In this document: positions 40,309 through 49,399 of the stretch, piece after piece
Layout: each line of letters begins with the position of its first letter
Numbering within the stretch: position 1 is the first letter of the stretch
Source of the DNA: an uncultured Sphingomonas sp.
GTDB lineage: Bacteria; Pseudomonadota; Alphaproteobacteria; Sphingomonadales; Sphingomonadaceae
NCBI RefSeq assembly: GCF_946478955.1
Contig: NZ_CAMLDL010000015.1
Coordinates: 1-50,023 of the forward strand
Direction: 5' to 3'
Length of the DNA: 50,023 nucleotides
Position numbers and translations under genes: made by a program
The notes under the pieces: generated by a model
What the model was told of the DNA's origin: nothing
The model's input: only the letters and a program-made list of their open reading frames with translations
Databases searched by the model: none

Positions 40309-42437
40309 CAGCTCGCAAATAGGTCGAACGGCAGGTTGCGCAAGCGTTTGCCTGTTCCTGCCGCGATAGCGTTGGCGACGGCGGGTGCGATTACGGCTGT
40401 GCCCAGCCCGCTAATACCTCCCGGCGCGTCCTTGCTGTCGATGATTTCGATTTCGATGGCCGGGATTTGGGCAAGCCGTTCGAATGGCTGTCCCCGCATC
40501 GGCACCGCACGGATCATCGAACCCACATAATCCGGTACTGGCAACAGGGCGTTTGCGAGGGCCGCCAGCAAGCCGCCCTCAATCTGCTGCCGAACGAGTC
40601 CGGGATTGATGACCCGCCCACAATCGACGGCCGCAATCATCCTTTGAACCTCAATATTCTGCGCGGCGCTTACGGCCACTTCGACAACCAGCGCAATATA
40701 GCTGCCTTGCAGCGAGGCGCAGGCCATGCCCATGCGGCTGCCCCGTGCACCGCCGTCCCATTTGCCGATGGCCGCTGCCGTGGTCAGCACCTGGGCCAGC
40801 CGCGGTGCGCCGCCGAGTAGGCCCATGCGAATACCCATCGGATCCAGCCCCATTGCGCGGGCGAGTTCATCCATGAAGCTTTCGGTTGCAAAGGTCAGCA
40901 CGGCCTCATCGCCGCCACGCATGTACCCAGTGCGGATGCGCAGCGGCGATGCATCCGCAGCCGCCACCCGGATTGCGCCAATGCCGTAAGGCGGAATGCC
41001 GCCGCGCGGTTTGAACGGCGGCGGTTCCTCCTCGCCGTCGGAGGCTAATGCCGCGTCCAACCCGGCAGTGCCCGCAATCAACGCGTGCCAGCTTACGACC
41101 GTGCCGTCGGACGGCAACGCCGCCAGCTTCACCATCATTGGCGGACGAACGGGGTCGTTGCTGAGCGCAATATTGGGCGGCATCGACACGCTGACGGGTC
41201 GCCCGACGGCCTTCGCGACCACAACCGCGATGCCGACCAACTCCGCCGATACAGCGCGGCCTCCGCCGTCACCAATGGGCATCGGATAGATCACGACCTG
41301 CTGATCGGGAATTCCGGCCGCTTTCGCCGCAGCAGACCTCGCCAGACCGGGAGCCTGCGTCGCCACCCACAACTCGACCCGATCGCCGCTCCACCGTGCC
41401 GCAACCGCCGGCGGTTCAAGCGAGTGATGAGGCGTGGCAGCAATCCCATAGGTAGCGGACAGCGGCCGCGATCCGTCCGTCACCGAGTCATAATCACCGC
41501 GGTCAAACAGACGCGCAAACGGCCCATCGCGCAACGCCGCTTCCAGCCGCGCGGCAATCACCTGATTGTCGATCGCATTTGCAGAGAAGCGCGGGTTCGC
41601 GCGGCCCAGCGCCTGATCGGCGGACCAGCTTGTTTCCGCGACGGCCGCGACCCAATGATCGTTTTCGACAAGGCGGACGGCGACGTTACCGCGTGTCGCG
41701 GCATTGCGGTCCAGGCCAACAATACGGCCCCCTGGTGGCGCAAGCCGGACGCTGGCGAACATCATTTGCGGTAGGCGAACGTCGCCAGCAAAGCGCAGCG
41801 AACCATCCGACTTTGGCGGCAGGTCGAGGCGCGAAAGCTCCTGTCCCGCGACACCGCCCGAACCAGGCGCCCGCAAGTGCGGCGTCCCTGGGTCGAAGCG
41901 CCATGCCTTCTCCGCTACTGCGCCAAAGCCAAGCTGCTTATTCTCGTGAATGACGAAACCACCACGCGTATCGCATTCATCAGGATTGACGCCCCACTCC
42001 TCTGCCGCTGCGCGGCATAGAAGCGCACGGGCGGTGGCCGACGCGTCGCGGATCGGCCGTTCAAAGGAACGCACCGACGTCCCCAGTGCGGTGAGCTGCA
42101 GCGGTCGATCGAGTGTCGCGCCCAGCACCGTATTGTCATAGTGTGACGAGATGGGTGCCGGTTCAACGGCCATTTGTTCCCAGGCCGCGCCCAACTCGTC
42201 CGCCGCGATCTGAGCCAGGCCGGTCCATATGCCTTGCCCCGTTTCGGCCTGCGGCACGGCAAGCGTGACCTTGCCGTCCCTGGCGATCCGCAAATAGGCG
42301 TTGAAGCTTTTGTCGTCCTTGGCCGCACGCAACGGTCCGGTATCGATACGCGGCCACGCATAAAAAGCGACGACAAGGCCAGCCGCGACACCGCCGCCGA
42401 TCAAGATTCTCCGGCGATCGACGGACGGCAGTTTCAC
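40308..42437 (-). CDS. molybdopterin-dependent aldehyde-oxidase/isoquinoline-oxidoreductase-like protein, likely catalytically altered
   Basis: A 709-residue protein resembling the large subunit of the IorB-type xanthine-dehydrogenase family. An N-terminal Tat-like signal/anchor (DRRRILIGGGVAAGLVVAFYAWP) would place it in the periplasm. VPQAETGQGIWTGLAQIAADELG and the C-terminal ALANALLPVPDY / IEIIDSKDAPGGISGLGTAVIAPAVANAIAAGTGKRL are recognisable family blocks. The catalytic glutamate of the usual GEPGT motif is missing here (the segment reads SGLGT). There is no 2Fe-2S subunit gene beside it. It sits between an acyl-CoA synthetase (4-nt overlap) and hemH (1-nt overlap). Confidence 0.8.
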   Translation of the reverse strand: MKLPSVDRRRILIGGGVAAGLVVAFYAWPRIDTGPLRAAKDDKSFNAYLRIARDGKVTLAVPQAETGQGIWTGLAQIAADELGAAWEQMAVEPAPISSHYDNTVLGATLDRPLQLTALGTSVRSFERPIRDASATARALLCRAAAEEWGVNPDECDTRGGFVIHENKQLGFGAVAEKAWRFDPGTPHLRAPGSGGVAGQELSRLDLPPKSDGSLRFAGDVRLPQMMFASVRLAPPGGRIVGLDRNAATRGNVAVRLVENDHWVAAVAETSWSADQALGRANPRFSANAIDNQVIAARLEAALRDGPFARLFDRGDYDSVTDGSRPLSATYGIAATPHHSLEPPAVAARWSGDRVELWVATQAPGLARSAAAKAAGIPDQQVVIYPMPIGDGGGRAVSAELVGIAVVVAKAVGRPVSVSMPPNIALSNDPVRPPMMVKLAALPSDGTVVSWHALIAGTAGLDAALASDGEEEPPPFKPRGGIPPYGIGAIRVAAADASPLRIRTGYMRGGDEAVLTFATESFMDELARAMGLDPMGIRMGLLGGAPRLAQVLTTAAAIGKWDGGARGSRMGMACASLQGSYIALVVEVAVSAAQNIEVQRMIAAVDCGRVINPGLVRQQIEGGLLAALANALLPVPDYVGSMIRAVPMRGQPFERLAQIPAIEIEIIDSKDAPGGISGLGTAVIAPAVANAIAAGTGKRLRNLPFDLFAS

Positions 42438-44107
42438 TGCTGCGCGAACTGCTGCTTCAACGTGAGGCGATCAATTTTGCCGGTCCCAAGGCGGGGCAGC
42501 GGGTCGGGGCTGAACACGAAAATCGCCGGGATCTTGAACGCAGCAAGTCGGCTTTCGAGGAACTGACGAAGCGCCTCATCACTCAGATCACTGCCGTCAC
42601 GACGGCGTAGCACCGCCATCAACGTTTCACCCAATCGTTCGTCGGGCACACCGATGACTGCCGCTTCGGCAACGTCATGATTGCCGTAAATCGCCGCCTC
42701 AACTTCGGCAGCGGAGATATTCTCGCCACCGCGGATGATGATGTCTTTCTTGCGGTCGACGATGAACAGGTATCCGTCTTCATCAACGTAGCCGACATCG
42801 CCGGTGCGAACGAAACGATCGCCGGTGAACACCTCATCGGTTGCCGCAACATTCTTCCAATAACCGCGCACATTCGCGGCGGTTCGGATCGCGATTTCCC
42901 CTCGCTCCCCAGATGGCAGATGCTCATCGTTGGCGCCCAGGATCGCAAGATCGACGAACCCCGGCTGCGCGCGCCCTGTAGAGGACGGCTTATCCGCATA
43001 GTTGGTCCAGAAATTGCCGCAGCCGACCGCATTGGTTTCGGTAAGGCCATAGCCGAGCGCCGGTTGGGAATTGGGAAAGTCGCGCTGCAATCGCTCGACA
43101 TGGCTGATCGGCCGCGGGGCACCGCCGGCGGCAATATCGGTTAGGCTCGACAGGTCGTAATGGGTTCGGTCCGGATGGTTCATCAGCTCCAGGCTCATGG
43201 TCGGGACACCGACAAAATAGGTGATCTTTTCTTTCTCGATCAGGCGCAGTGCCTCGCCCGCATCCCACTTCGGCATGATCACCATCCCCCGTCCGATGAC
43301 GAAGCTGTTGAGCAACACGGGAACTTCGCCCGTCACGTGGAACAGCGGAACATTGAGCAAGGTGCGCGGCGGATTGGCGGGCGGGCGGCCTTCGCTGACC
43401 AATATGCCTTTCAGCGTCATCAGGCTGGTCGCATATGCATAAACGCCGGTTGTGACGGCCCGGTGCGTTGACACGGCGCCTTTGGCAAGCCCGGTAGAAC
43501 CGGATGTGAACAAAATGGTCGCATCGTCCTCCGGCGCCACGTCCGGCAGGTCCGCCCCTTGATCGCCAAGCTCAAGGAAGTTTTCGAACGCTTTTTCCAG
43601 CGGCTTTTCAATGTCGATCGTGGACACCGGGTGCGCGGTGCCCGTTGCCGCGATCCGCTTGGCCCGGCCCTCGTCCGCAAACGTCAACTTGGGATCCGTC
43701 AGGTCGAGCGCGTGGGCGAGTTCTTCAACTTGCCACCAGCCATTCAACAAGGTGATCACCGCGCCAGCTTTTGCGGCGCCCATATAGGCAAGGATCCAGC
43801 TGGGACAGTTGCGCATGGCGATGGCCACGCGGTCACCCTTTGCGATGCCGCCCTTTACAAGTCCGCGTGCCAGCCGGTCCGAGAGCGCGTCGAGCGTGGC
43901 AAAGGTTAGGCGTTCATCGCCAGCCACAACCGCTTCCACCGCGCCGTTTAGCATACAGAATGTCTTGAAAAACAGCGGTAGCGTGCCAGGAAAATTGGCG
44001 ACAATATTTTGCCCCGGCGTTTCCCCCTGAAGGATGACTTGCCCCCCCGGACCGGTAATCGCAGCGAATACCGCGTCGAATTTCCGGTCAAGCTCGGTCT
44101 GGGCCAT
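42434..44107 (-). CDS. acyl-CoA synthetase (AMP-forming), class I adenylate-forming enzyme
   Basis: Activates a carboxylic or fatty acid to acyl-CoA in the cytosol. The 557 residues contain the complete ANL motif set: ILFTSGSTGLAKGAVSTH (P-loop), GYGLTETNAVG, VRTGDVGYVDEDGYLFIVDRKKDIIIRGGENIS, and the A10 loop PRLGTGKIDRL with the catalytic lysine. The ATG at 44107 is preceded by AAGGAGAGACG, a strong ribosome binding site. It overlaps the molybdenum-hydroxylase-like gene by 4 nt. The substrate chain length is not predictable. Confidence 0.92.
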   Translation of the reverse strand: MAQTELDRKFDAVFAAITGPGGQVILQGETPGQNIVANFPGTLPLFFKTFCMLNGAVEAVVAGDERLTFATLDALSDRLARGLVKGGIAKGDRVAIAMRNCPSWILAYMGAAKAGAVITLLNGWWQVEELAHALDLTDPKLTFADEGRAKRIAATGTAHPVSTIDIEKPLEKAFENFLELGDQGADLPDVAPEDDATILFTSGSTGLAKGAVSTHRAVTTGVYAYATSLMTLKGILVSEGRPPANPPRTLLNVPLFHVTGEVPVLLNSFVIGRGMVIMPKWDAGEALRLIEKEKITYFVGVPTMSLELMNHPDRTHYDLSSLTDIAAGGAPRPISHVERLQRDFPNSQPALGYGLTETNAVGCGNFWTNYADKPSSTGRAQPGFVDLAILGANDEHLPSGERGEIAIRTAANVRGYWKNVAATDEVFTGDRFVRTGDVGYVDEDGYLFIVDRKKDIIIRGGENISAAEVEAAIYGNHDVAEAAVIGVPDERLGETLMAVLRRRDGSDLSDEALRQFLESRLAAFKIPAIFVFSPDPLPRLGTGKIDRLTLKQQFAQQ

Positions 44108-44169
44108 TCGTCTCTCCTTGGCACTTTGTTTTCCCCACCCTATGAGGCAGCAACGACGAGGGGAAGCCC

Positions 44170-45063
44170 ATGAGTGTGATGTTATCGACGATTGCCGCAG
44201 TTTCAGACGCGATCGCCTTCCCCGACCTGGGGCTGAAGCCTTATATTTTCGAAATCGGCAGCTTTCAGCTCCGCTGGTATTCGATTGCCTATCTGGCCGG
44301 GATATTCCTCGGCTATTGGTATATGCTGAAGTTGCTGAAGCAGCCCGGCGCGCCAATGGCCCGCCGCCATGCCGATGACCTCGTTTTTTACGCCGCGCTT
44401 GGTGTGATCTTTGGTGGTCGCCTTGGGTATGTGCTGTTCTATAACCTTGGCTTCTACCTCCAACACCCGCTGGACATTGTGAAGCTTTGGGACGGCGGGA
44501 TGAGCTTCCACGGCGGAGTTATCGGCGTGATCCTGGGGATCTCCTACATATCGTGGAAGGACAAGCTGACCTTCCTACGCGTTTGCGATTATGTTGCCTG
44601 CTGCGTGCCGTTTGGCCTGTTCTTTGGTCGTCTTGCCAACTTCGTGAATCAGGAATTGTGGGGTGCGCCAACGACCGCTCCCTGGGCGATCCGGTTCGAA
44701 GAAGTGATCGACGGCGTGAAAGTTCTCGGGCCGGCGCGACATCCAAGCCAGCTCTACGAGGCAGGTCTTGAAGGTGTCGTCCTGTTCGCGATCCTGTGGT
44801 TCCTGTTCTGGAAGACGGATAGCCGCTACAAGCCCGGCTTCCTGGTGGGTGCCTTTGGCCTTTTCTATGGCATCTTCCGTTTCGGCGTCGAATTTGTCCG
44901 CGAACCGGATAGCCAGCTGACCGAATTCGCGATCCGCACCGGACTTCATATGGGCCAGTGGCTGTGTATTCCGATGATTCTCGGCGGCCTCTACCTGATG
45001 ATGACTGCTGCGAAGCGCCGGGTCCGGGTGGAACCGACATTCGGCTCCGATAGCGTGGCATGA
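44170..45063 (+). CDS. lgt: prolipoprotein diacylglyceryl transferase
   Basis: Attaches diacylglycerol to the lipobox cysteine of prolipoproteins at the inner membrane, the essential first step of lipoprotein maturation. The 297 residues comprise several membrane helices with the signature [13 protein letters not shown], the family HGG ([10 protein letters not shown]) and [14 protein letters not shown] region. It precedes a methyltransferase with a 4-nt overlap. The many lipoproteins in this window are its likely clients. The N-terminus [13 protein letters not shown] is longer than in E. coli, but ATG 44170 is the only good start. Confidence 0.96.
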   Translation: MSVMLSTIAAVSDAIAFPDLGLKPYIFEIGSFQLRWYSIAYLAGIFLGYWYMLKLLKQPGAPMARRHADDLVFYAALGVIFGGRLGYVLFYNLGFYLQHPLDIVKLWDGGMSFHGGVIGVILGISYISWKDKLTFLRVCDYVACCVPFGLFFGRLANFVNQELWGAPTTAPWAIRFEEVIDGVKVLGPARHPSQLYEAGLEGVVLFAILWFLFWKTDSRYKPGFLVGAFGLFYGIFRFGVEFVREPDSQLTEFAIRTGLHMGQWLCIPMILGGLYLMMTAAKRRVRVEPTFGSDSVA

Positions 45064-46052
45064 CGCCGCTTCAGCGCGCGATCATTGATAAGATTCGCGC
45101 CGAAGGACGGATGAGTGTGGAGGCGTTCATGGACGCCTGTAATGCCTATTATTACGCGACCCGCGATCCGCTCGGGGCCAGCGGCGACTTCACCACCGCG
45201 CCCGAGATCAGCCAGATGTATGGCGAGATGATCGGCGCGGCGCTGGTCGATGTGTGGGCTCGCGCCGGACGTCCGGACGGCGTTCGCTATGTTGAGCTGG
45301 GGCCCGGCCGCGGCAGCCTTGCCGCCGACGCATTGCGGGTTATGCGGGCCGCCGGGCTGGAGCCTGCGTCGGTTGAGCTGGTTGAAACCAGCCCCATTCT
45401 GCGCGATGTCCAGCTAGCGCGCGTGCCGGAAGCCATTTTCCGCGACAGCATCGACGAATTGGCGACTGGTGAAGGTGCGGTCCTATTGGTGGCATCTGAG
45501 TTTTTCGACGCGCTGCCGGTTCGGCAATTCGTCGACGGGTTAGAGCGTCATGTCATCATGGCGGCAGGCGGCCTCGCCTTTGATCGCGACGGCGCCATCA
45601 CTGAAACCGGAACCGCGCGAGAAGAGGTGATGGAGGCAATTGCCAGACTGCTCGCCGACAAGGGCGGCGCGGCAATCATCATTGATTATGGCCATGGCGA
45701 AGCGACCAGCGCAGGCGACACGTTGCAGGCTGTCAGCGACCATAAATATTCCTTCCCGCTCGACCGTCCGGGGGAGCAAGATCTGACGGCGCATGTCAAT
45801 TTTGCTGACCTTGGCGGTGCCGCAAGGCGCGGCGGCGGCGTGCCGGGGCGCCTATCCAGTCAGGGCAGCTGGCTCGAAACGCTCGGCATCGGCGCCCGTG
45901 CAATGCACCTTGCGGCGAAAAATCCCGAACAAGCCGAAGCTATCGCCAGTGCCCGGCGGCGCCTGTGTGACGAACAGGAAATGGGACGATTGTTCAAGGT
46001 GCTCGCCGTCCGTTCCCCGAGCTGGCCGGATGTGGCAGGGTTGGAGCCATGA
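45060..46052 (+). CDS. MidA/NDUFAF7-like class I SAM-dependent methyltransferase
   Basis: A 330-residue protein with [57 protein letters not shown] (SAM motif I), [13 protein letters not shown] and IIIDYGHG, diagnostic of the MidA/NDUFAF7 family. The mitochondrial relative dimethylates an arginine of complex I subunit NDUFS2. Bacterial functions are unproven. It begins inside the lgt stop (ATGA) and overlaps the next GNAT gene. Confidence 0.9.
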   Translation: MTPLQRAIIDKIRAEGRMSVEAFMDACNAYYYATRDPLGASGDFTTAPEISQMYGEMIGAALVDVWARAGRPDGVRYVELGPGRGSLAADALRVMRAAGLEPASVELVETSPILRDVQLARVPEAIFRDSIDELATGEGAVLLVASEFFDALPVRQFVDGLERHVIMAAGGLAFDRDGAITETGTAREEVMEAIARLLADKGGAAIIIDYGHGEATSAGDTLQAVSDHKYSFPLDRPGEQDLTAHVNFADLGGAARRGGGVPGRLSSQGSWLETLGIGARAMHLAAKNPEQAEAIASARRRLCDEQEMGRLFKVLAVRSPSWPDVAGLEP

Positions 46053-46558
46053 CCCACCAGTATCGCACGGCAATTTCCGGTGACGGAGTATCTGTCAGCA
46101 CGCTATTTCAAAGTGCCTTCATCGACACCTTCGGCTACCTCTACGAGCAGCGTAATGTCGACCTGTTTCTCGCAAACAAAGGGCCTGACGCGTTTGAGGC
46201 GCAGATTGCCGATCCGGATTTCGCATTCCGACTGGCGGAAGAAGATGGGCGATTGATCGGTTATATAAAAATGGGGCCGAACGAGCTGCCCGGCGATGCC
46301 CCGGCGGGAACGTGGGAGCTTCACCAGCTGTACCTGACGCCTGATGCCAAGGGGCGGGGTATTGCGCAGGAGCTGATGGACTGGGGATTTGAGGAGGCCC
46401 GCCGTCGCGGCTTCCAATATTTACAGCTCAGTGTTTACGTCGACAATCTGCGTGCCAAGCGCCTCTATGAGAAAATCGGGTTCGAAGAGGTCGGGCAATT
46501 TCATTTCATGGTTGGCGACCATGCAGATGACGAACGCCTGATGCGGATCAAGCTGTGA
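46049..46558 (+). CDS. GNAT family N-acetyltransferase
   Basis: A 169-residue acetyltransferase. LHQLYLTPDAKGRGIAQELMDWGFEEARRRGFQYLQLSVYVDNLRAKRLYEKIGFEEVG is the acetyl-CoA-binding GNAT core (motif A with G-R-G-I-A; motif B with the NxxAKRLYEKxGF ending). The start is in the ATGA overlap with the methyltransferase. The substrate is unknown. Confidence 0.93.
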   Translation: MTHQYRTAISGDGVSVSTLFQSAFIDTFGYLYEQRNVDLFLANKGPDAFEAQIADPDFAFRLAEEDGRLIGYIKMGPNELPGDAPAGTWELHQLYLTPDAKGRGIAQELMDWGFEEARRRGFQYLQLSVYVDNLRAKRLYEKIGFEEVGQFHFMVGDHADDERLMRIKL

Positions 46559-47334
46559 GCCAGCGCGACATCGTCCGGTCCGGTGCACTCGGCGTTCCGC
46601 ACGGCTTCTTCGGCCGCGCGGGCGGCGCATCGACCGGCGATGTTGCGGGGCTCAATTGCGGACTGGGCAGCGGCGATGATCCCGCAACAGTTGACGCGAA
46701 CCGTCGCGCCGCCGCCGACGCGATCATCCCTGGCGCTCCCCTGGCCAGTGTCTATCAGATTCACTCGCCAACTGCGGTGATCGTCAGCGAACCAAGCTAT
46801 GGCGATGACCGGCCCAAGGCCGACGCGCTGGTGACCAACACCCCCGGCCTGCTGCTCGGCATCGTCACCGCCGACTGCGCGCCAGTGTTGCTGGCCGATG
46901 CGGAGGCTGGTGTGGTCGGCGCGGCCCATGCCGGATGGCGCGGCGCGGTCGGCGGCGTCACTGATCAGGCGATTGCGGCGATGCTTTCGCTGGGCGCCCG
47001 GATTGAAAACATCGCCGCAGCCGTCGGCCCGTGCATCGCCCAGAAAAGCTATGAGGTGGATCATGGCTTTGCCGAAAATCTCATAAACGAAGACCCGGCC
47101 AACGAGCGTTTCTTCATCGATGGGCCGTCCGGCAAACCGCATTTTGATTTGGAAGCCTATGTCGTCGCCCGGCTCGCCGCCGCCGGGGTGCGCCGGATCG
47201 AGGCGATGGGGCTCGACACCTATGACCTCCAAGACCGCTACTACAGCTTCCGCCGCGCCACCCATCGCGGCGAGGCGACCTATGGCCGCCAGCTCAGCGT
47301 CATTGGCTTAGATTCGCCGCCTTCTGGCGGTTGA
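46555..47334 (+). CDS. pgeF: peptidoglycan editing factor (YfiH/laccase-domain family)
   Basis: Family members clear mis-incorporated residues from peptidoglycan precursors and are also described as purine nucleoside phosphorylases/laccase-like. The 259 residues show the metal-site motifs QIHS, VTADCAPVLL, HAGWRGAVGG and VGPCIAQKSYEV, with a conserved FGRAGGASTGDVAGLNCG N-terminal block. It starts at GTG 46555 in a GTGA overlap with the acetyltransferase. It ends the lgt-midA-like-GNAT-pgeF chain. Confidence 0.92.
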   Translation: MSQRDIVRSGALGVPHGFFGRAGGASTGDVAGLNCGLGSGDDPATVDANRRAAADAIIPGAPLASVYQIHSPTAVIVSEPSYGDDRPKADALVTNTPGLLLGIVTADCAPVLLADAEAGVVGAAHAGWRGAVGGVTDQAIAAMLSLGARIENIAAAVGPCIAQKSYEVDHGFAENLINEDPANERFFIDGPSGKPHFDLEAYVVARLAAAGVRRIEAMGLDTYDLQDRYYSFRRATHRGEATYGRQLSVIGLDSPPSGG

Positions 47335-47366
47335 AATCGCCCGCCCCCGCGGCTAATCGCGCCATG

Positions 47367-47454
47367 ACTCGGAGCTGAGTGGAGATGCGTCCTGCGGAGG
47401 TTAGGATGCGAGTGCCCCGGCCCCCTCACCACCTGTCCCCGCCTCCCTGGGGAC
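47367..47454 (+). promoter_or_regulatory. structured leader with three hairpins before the PLP enzyme gene
   Basis: The stretch before the start at 47477 contains three local stems: ACTC/GAGT (47367-47380), GCGTCCT/AGGATGC (47387-47409, 7 bp with one G-T) and GTCCCC/GGGGAC (47435-47454). I could not match it to a SAM riboswitch class that I know. A regulatory RNA for a sulfur-amino-acid gene is only a suggestion. Confidence 0.3.
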
Positions 47455-47476
47455 GACCGGTTCGAGGAACTGACAA

Positions 47477-48790
47477 ATGACTGACACAACTTCGACGTCG
47501 CGCAAGCCCAAGAATCCTGATCGTTTCATTGGCAACCACCAGCTCGATGCGTCGACGCTGATGATGGGTCATGGCTATGACCCGTCGCTGTCCGAAGGCA
47601 GCCTGAAGCCGCCGATCTTCCTGACGTCGACCTTCGTGTTCAAGACCGCCGCCGAGGGCAAAAGCTTCTTCGAAGGCATCACCGGCAAGACCGCGGGCAG
47701 CGGCGGCAAGGCGGCGGGCCTGGTTTATTCGCGCTTCAACGGGCCGAACCAGGAAATCCTCGAAGACCGTCTCGCCATTTGGGAAAATGCCGAAGCGGCG
47801 CTGTCCTTCTCCAGCGGCATGACCGCGATCACCACGCTGGTACTGGCGCTGACCAACCAGAATGACGTGATCGTTCATTCGGGTCCGCTCTATGCCGCCA
47901 CCGAAAGCGTGATCGACAAGATCATGGCCCGCTACGGCGTCGGCTATGTCGACTTCCCCGCCGGTGCGACCCGCGAAGAGCTGGACGCGGTGATGGCAAA
48001 GGCCAAGGCGATGGCCGCCGAAAAGGGCGGCAAGGTCGCGATGATCTACCTCGAAAGCCCGGCCAACCCGACCAATGCGCTGGTCGATGTCGAGGCGGTC
48101 CATGCGGCGCGCGGTGCCGCTTTCGACGGAGAGTTGCCGCCGATTGCCATCGACAACACCTTCCTCGGCCCGCTGTGGGCCAAGCCGCTGGATCAGGGTG
48201 CCGATGTGTCAGTCTACAGCCTGACCAAATATGTCGGCGGGCATAGCGATCTGGTCGCCGGTGCGCTGGTCGGCAGCAAGGCCGTGCTCGACAAGGTCCG
48301 CCTGATCCGCAACCCGATGGGCGGCATCTGCGACCCCAACACGGCGTGGATGCTGATGCGGTCCTTGGAGACGCTGGAACTGCGCATGAGCCGCGCGGGC
48401 GAGAATGCGGAGAAGGTCTGCGCCTTCCTGCGCGATCATCCGAAGGTGGAGAAGGTCGGCTACCTCGGCTTCCTCGAACCCGGCAGCCGCCAGCGCGACA
48501 TTTACGACCGCCATTGCACCGGCGCCGGATCAACCTTTTCGCTATACCTCAAGGGCGGCGAGGCTGAGGCCTTCCGCTTCCTCGACGCGCTGAAAATCGC
48601 CAAGCTGGCGGTCAGCCTCGGCGGTACCGAAACGCTTGCGAGCGCCCCGGCGGCTATGACGCACCTGAGCGTGCCAGACGAACGCCGCGCGGCGCTTGGG
48701 ATCAGCGACAACCTCGTGCGAATCTCGATCGGCGTGGAGAAGGCCGAAGACCTGATCGCCGATTTCGCGAATGCGTTGGCGGCAGTTTAA
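47477..48790 (+). CDS. cystathionine gamma-synthase / methionine gamma-lyase family PLP enzyme
   Basis: A PLP-dependent trans-sulfuration-type enzyme of 437 residues. SRFNGPNQEILEDRLAIWENAEAALSFSSGMTAI, IYLESPANPTNALVDVEAV, the PLP lysine in SLTKYVGGHSD, and AGSTFSLYLKGGEAEAFRFLDALKIAKLAVSLGGTETLASAPAAMTH are family marks. The long insert near GITGKTAGSGGKAAG is a feature of the cystathionine gamma-synthase family proteins of sphingomonads. It could act as cystathionine gamma-synthase, O-acetylhomoserine sulfhydrylase or gamma-lyase; the motifs do not decide. GAGGAA precedes the ATG. Confidence 0.9.
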   Translation: MTDTTSTSRKPKNPDRFIGNHQLDASTLMMGHGYDPSLSEGSLKPPIFLTSTFVFKTAAEGKSFFEGITGKTAGSGGKAAGLVYSRFNGPNQEILEDRLAIWENAEAALSFSSGMTAITTLVLALTNQNDVIVHSGPLYAATESVIDKIMARYGVGYVDFPAGATREELDAVMAKAKAMAAEKGGKVAMIYLESPANPTNALVDVEAVHAARGAAFDGELPPIAIDNTFLGPLWAKPLDQGADVSVYSLTKYVGGHSDLVAGALVGSKAVLDKVRLIRNPMGGICDPNTAWMLMRSLETLELRMSRAGENAEKVCAFLRDHPKVEKVGYLGFLEPGSRQRDIYDRHCTGAGSTFSLYLKGGEAEAFRFLDALKIAKLAVSLGGTETLASAPAAMTHLSVPDERRAALGISDNLVRISIGVEKAEDLIADFANALAAV

Positions 48791-48798
48791 CGCACCAT

Positions 48799-48866
48799 CG
48801 TCATTGCGAGCGTAGCGTGGCAATCCAGTAGCGAGACTGGATTGCGTTGCTGTGCTCGCAATGGCG
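48799..48866. repeat. intergenic palindromic repeat (MITE-like)
   Basis: A long inverted repeat: TCATTGCGAGC...GGCAATCCAG on one arm and CTGGATTGC...GCTCGCAATG on the other, with a short TAGCGAGA loop. I recognise it as the widely dispersed TCATTGCGAGC element of alphaproteobacterial intergenic regions; here it lies directly after the PLP enzyme gene. Confidence 0.75.
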
Positions 48867-48886
48867 GGTGGTCAGCTTGCCATGAT

Positions 48887-48912
48887 CCCTCTCCCCGTTG
48901 GGGCGAGGGTTT
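48887..48912. terminator. hairpin between convergent genes
   Basis: CCCTCTCCCC pairs with GGGGCGAGGG (one internal T-C mismatch) around GTT, followed by TTT on the plus strand. It could terminate the plus-strand transcript of the PLP enzyme. It touches the stop codon of the minus-strand GNAT gene. Confidence 0.55.
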
Positions 48913-49399
48913 ATCGCCCCACGTACCGCATTGCCACATCGCATCGCTCGTACCGTGCGCCATAATCGCGCATGATCCCTGCGTCGTGTTCGAAGCCGAG
49001 TTTTTCGTAGAGGTGGATGGCGGCCTGGCAGTCGCGGTTGGTGAGCAGGTAGAGCGGGTTGGCGCCCATTTCCTGCGCGCGCTGAATAGTGGCGGAGAGG
49101 AGATATTCGCCCGCCTTTAGTCCGCGCACGGGAGAGCGGACGCCCATTTTGGTGAGTTCGAAGGCGGTCTCGCCGGTTTTTTTCAGCGCGCAGGTGCCGA
49201 TGATGCCGTGGCCGTCCGCCTCGACGAACAGGATCGCGCCGCCCGGGTCGATGACGTTTTCGCGCGGGTGCAGGAGGACTTCGCGGTCGGCGTCTTCGAG
49301 GCGGAACATCGTCTCGATCCACTCCGCATTGATGTCGTAAAAATCCTGCGCCAGCGCGTCGTCATATTCGCGGATGCGCAAGGCTGGCTGGTCGCTCAC
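48911..49399 (-). CDS. GNAT family N-acetyltransferase
   Basis: A 162-residue acetyltransferase-like protein (169 with the upstream ATG at 49420). ILFVEADGHGIIGTCALKKTGETAFELTKMGVRSPVRGLKAGEYLL is the motif A region and AIHLYEKLGFEHDAGI the typical GNAT end; the R-G-L-K-A-G loop replaces the standard Q-x-x-G-x-G/A. I favour GTG 49399 because it sits in a GTGA overlap with the upstream HAD gene. The substrate is unknown. Confidence 0.85.
   Translation of the reverse strand: MSDQPALRIREYDDALAQDFYDINAEWIETMFRLEDADREVLLHPRENVIDPGGAILFVEADGHGIIGTCALKKTGETAFELTKMGVRSPVRGLKAGEYLLSATIQRAQEMGANPLYLLTNRDCQAAIHLYEKLGFEHDAGIMRDYGARYERCDVAMRYVGR

Noticed and set aside
47367..47454. Known SAM-II riboswitch in the leader of the PLP enzyme.
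   Set aside because: The SAM-II core (GTGATAAA... GCTAAAAAGG-like) is absent, so I only report an unclassified structured leader.
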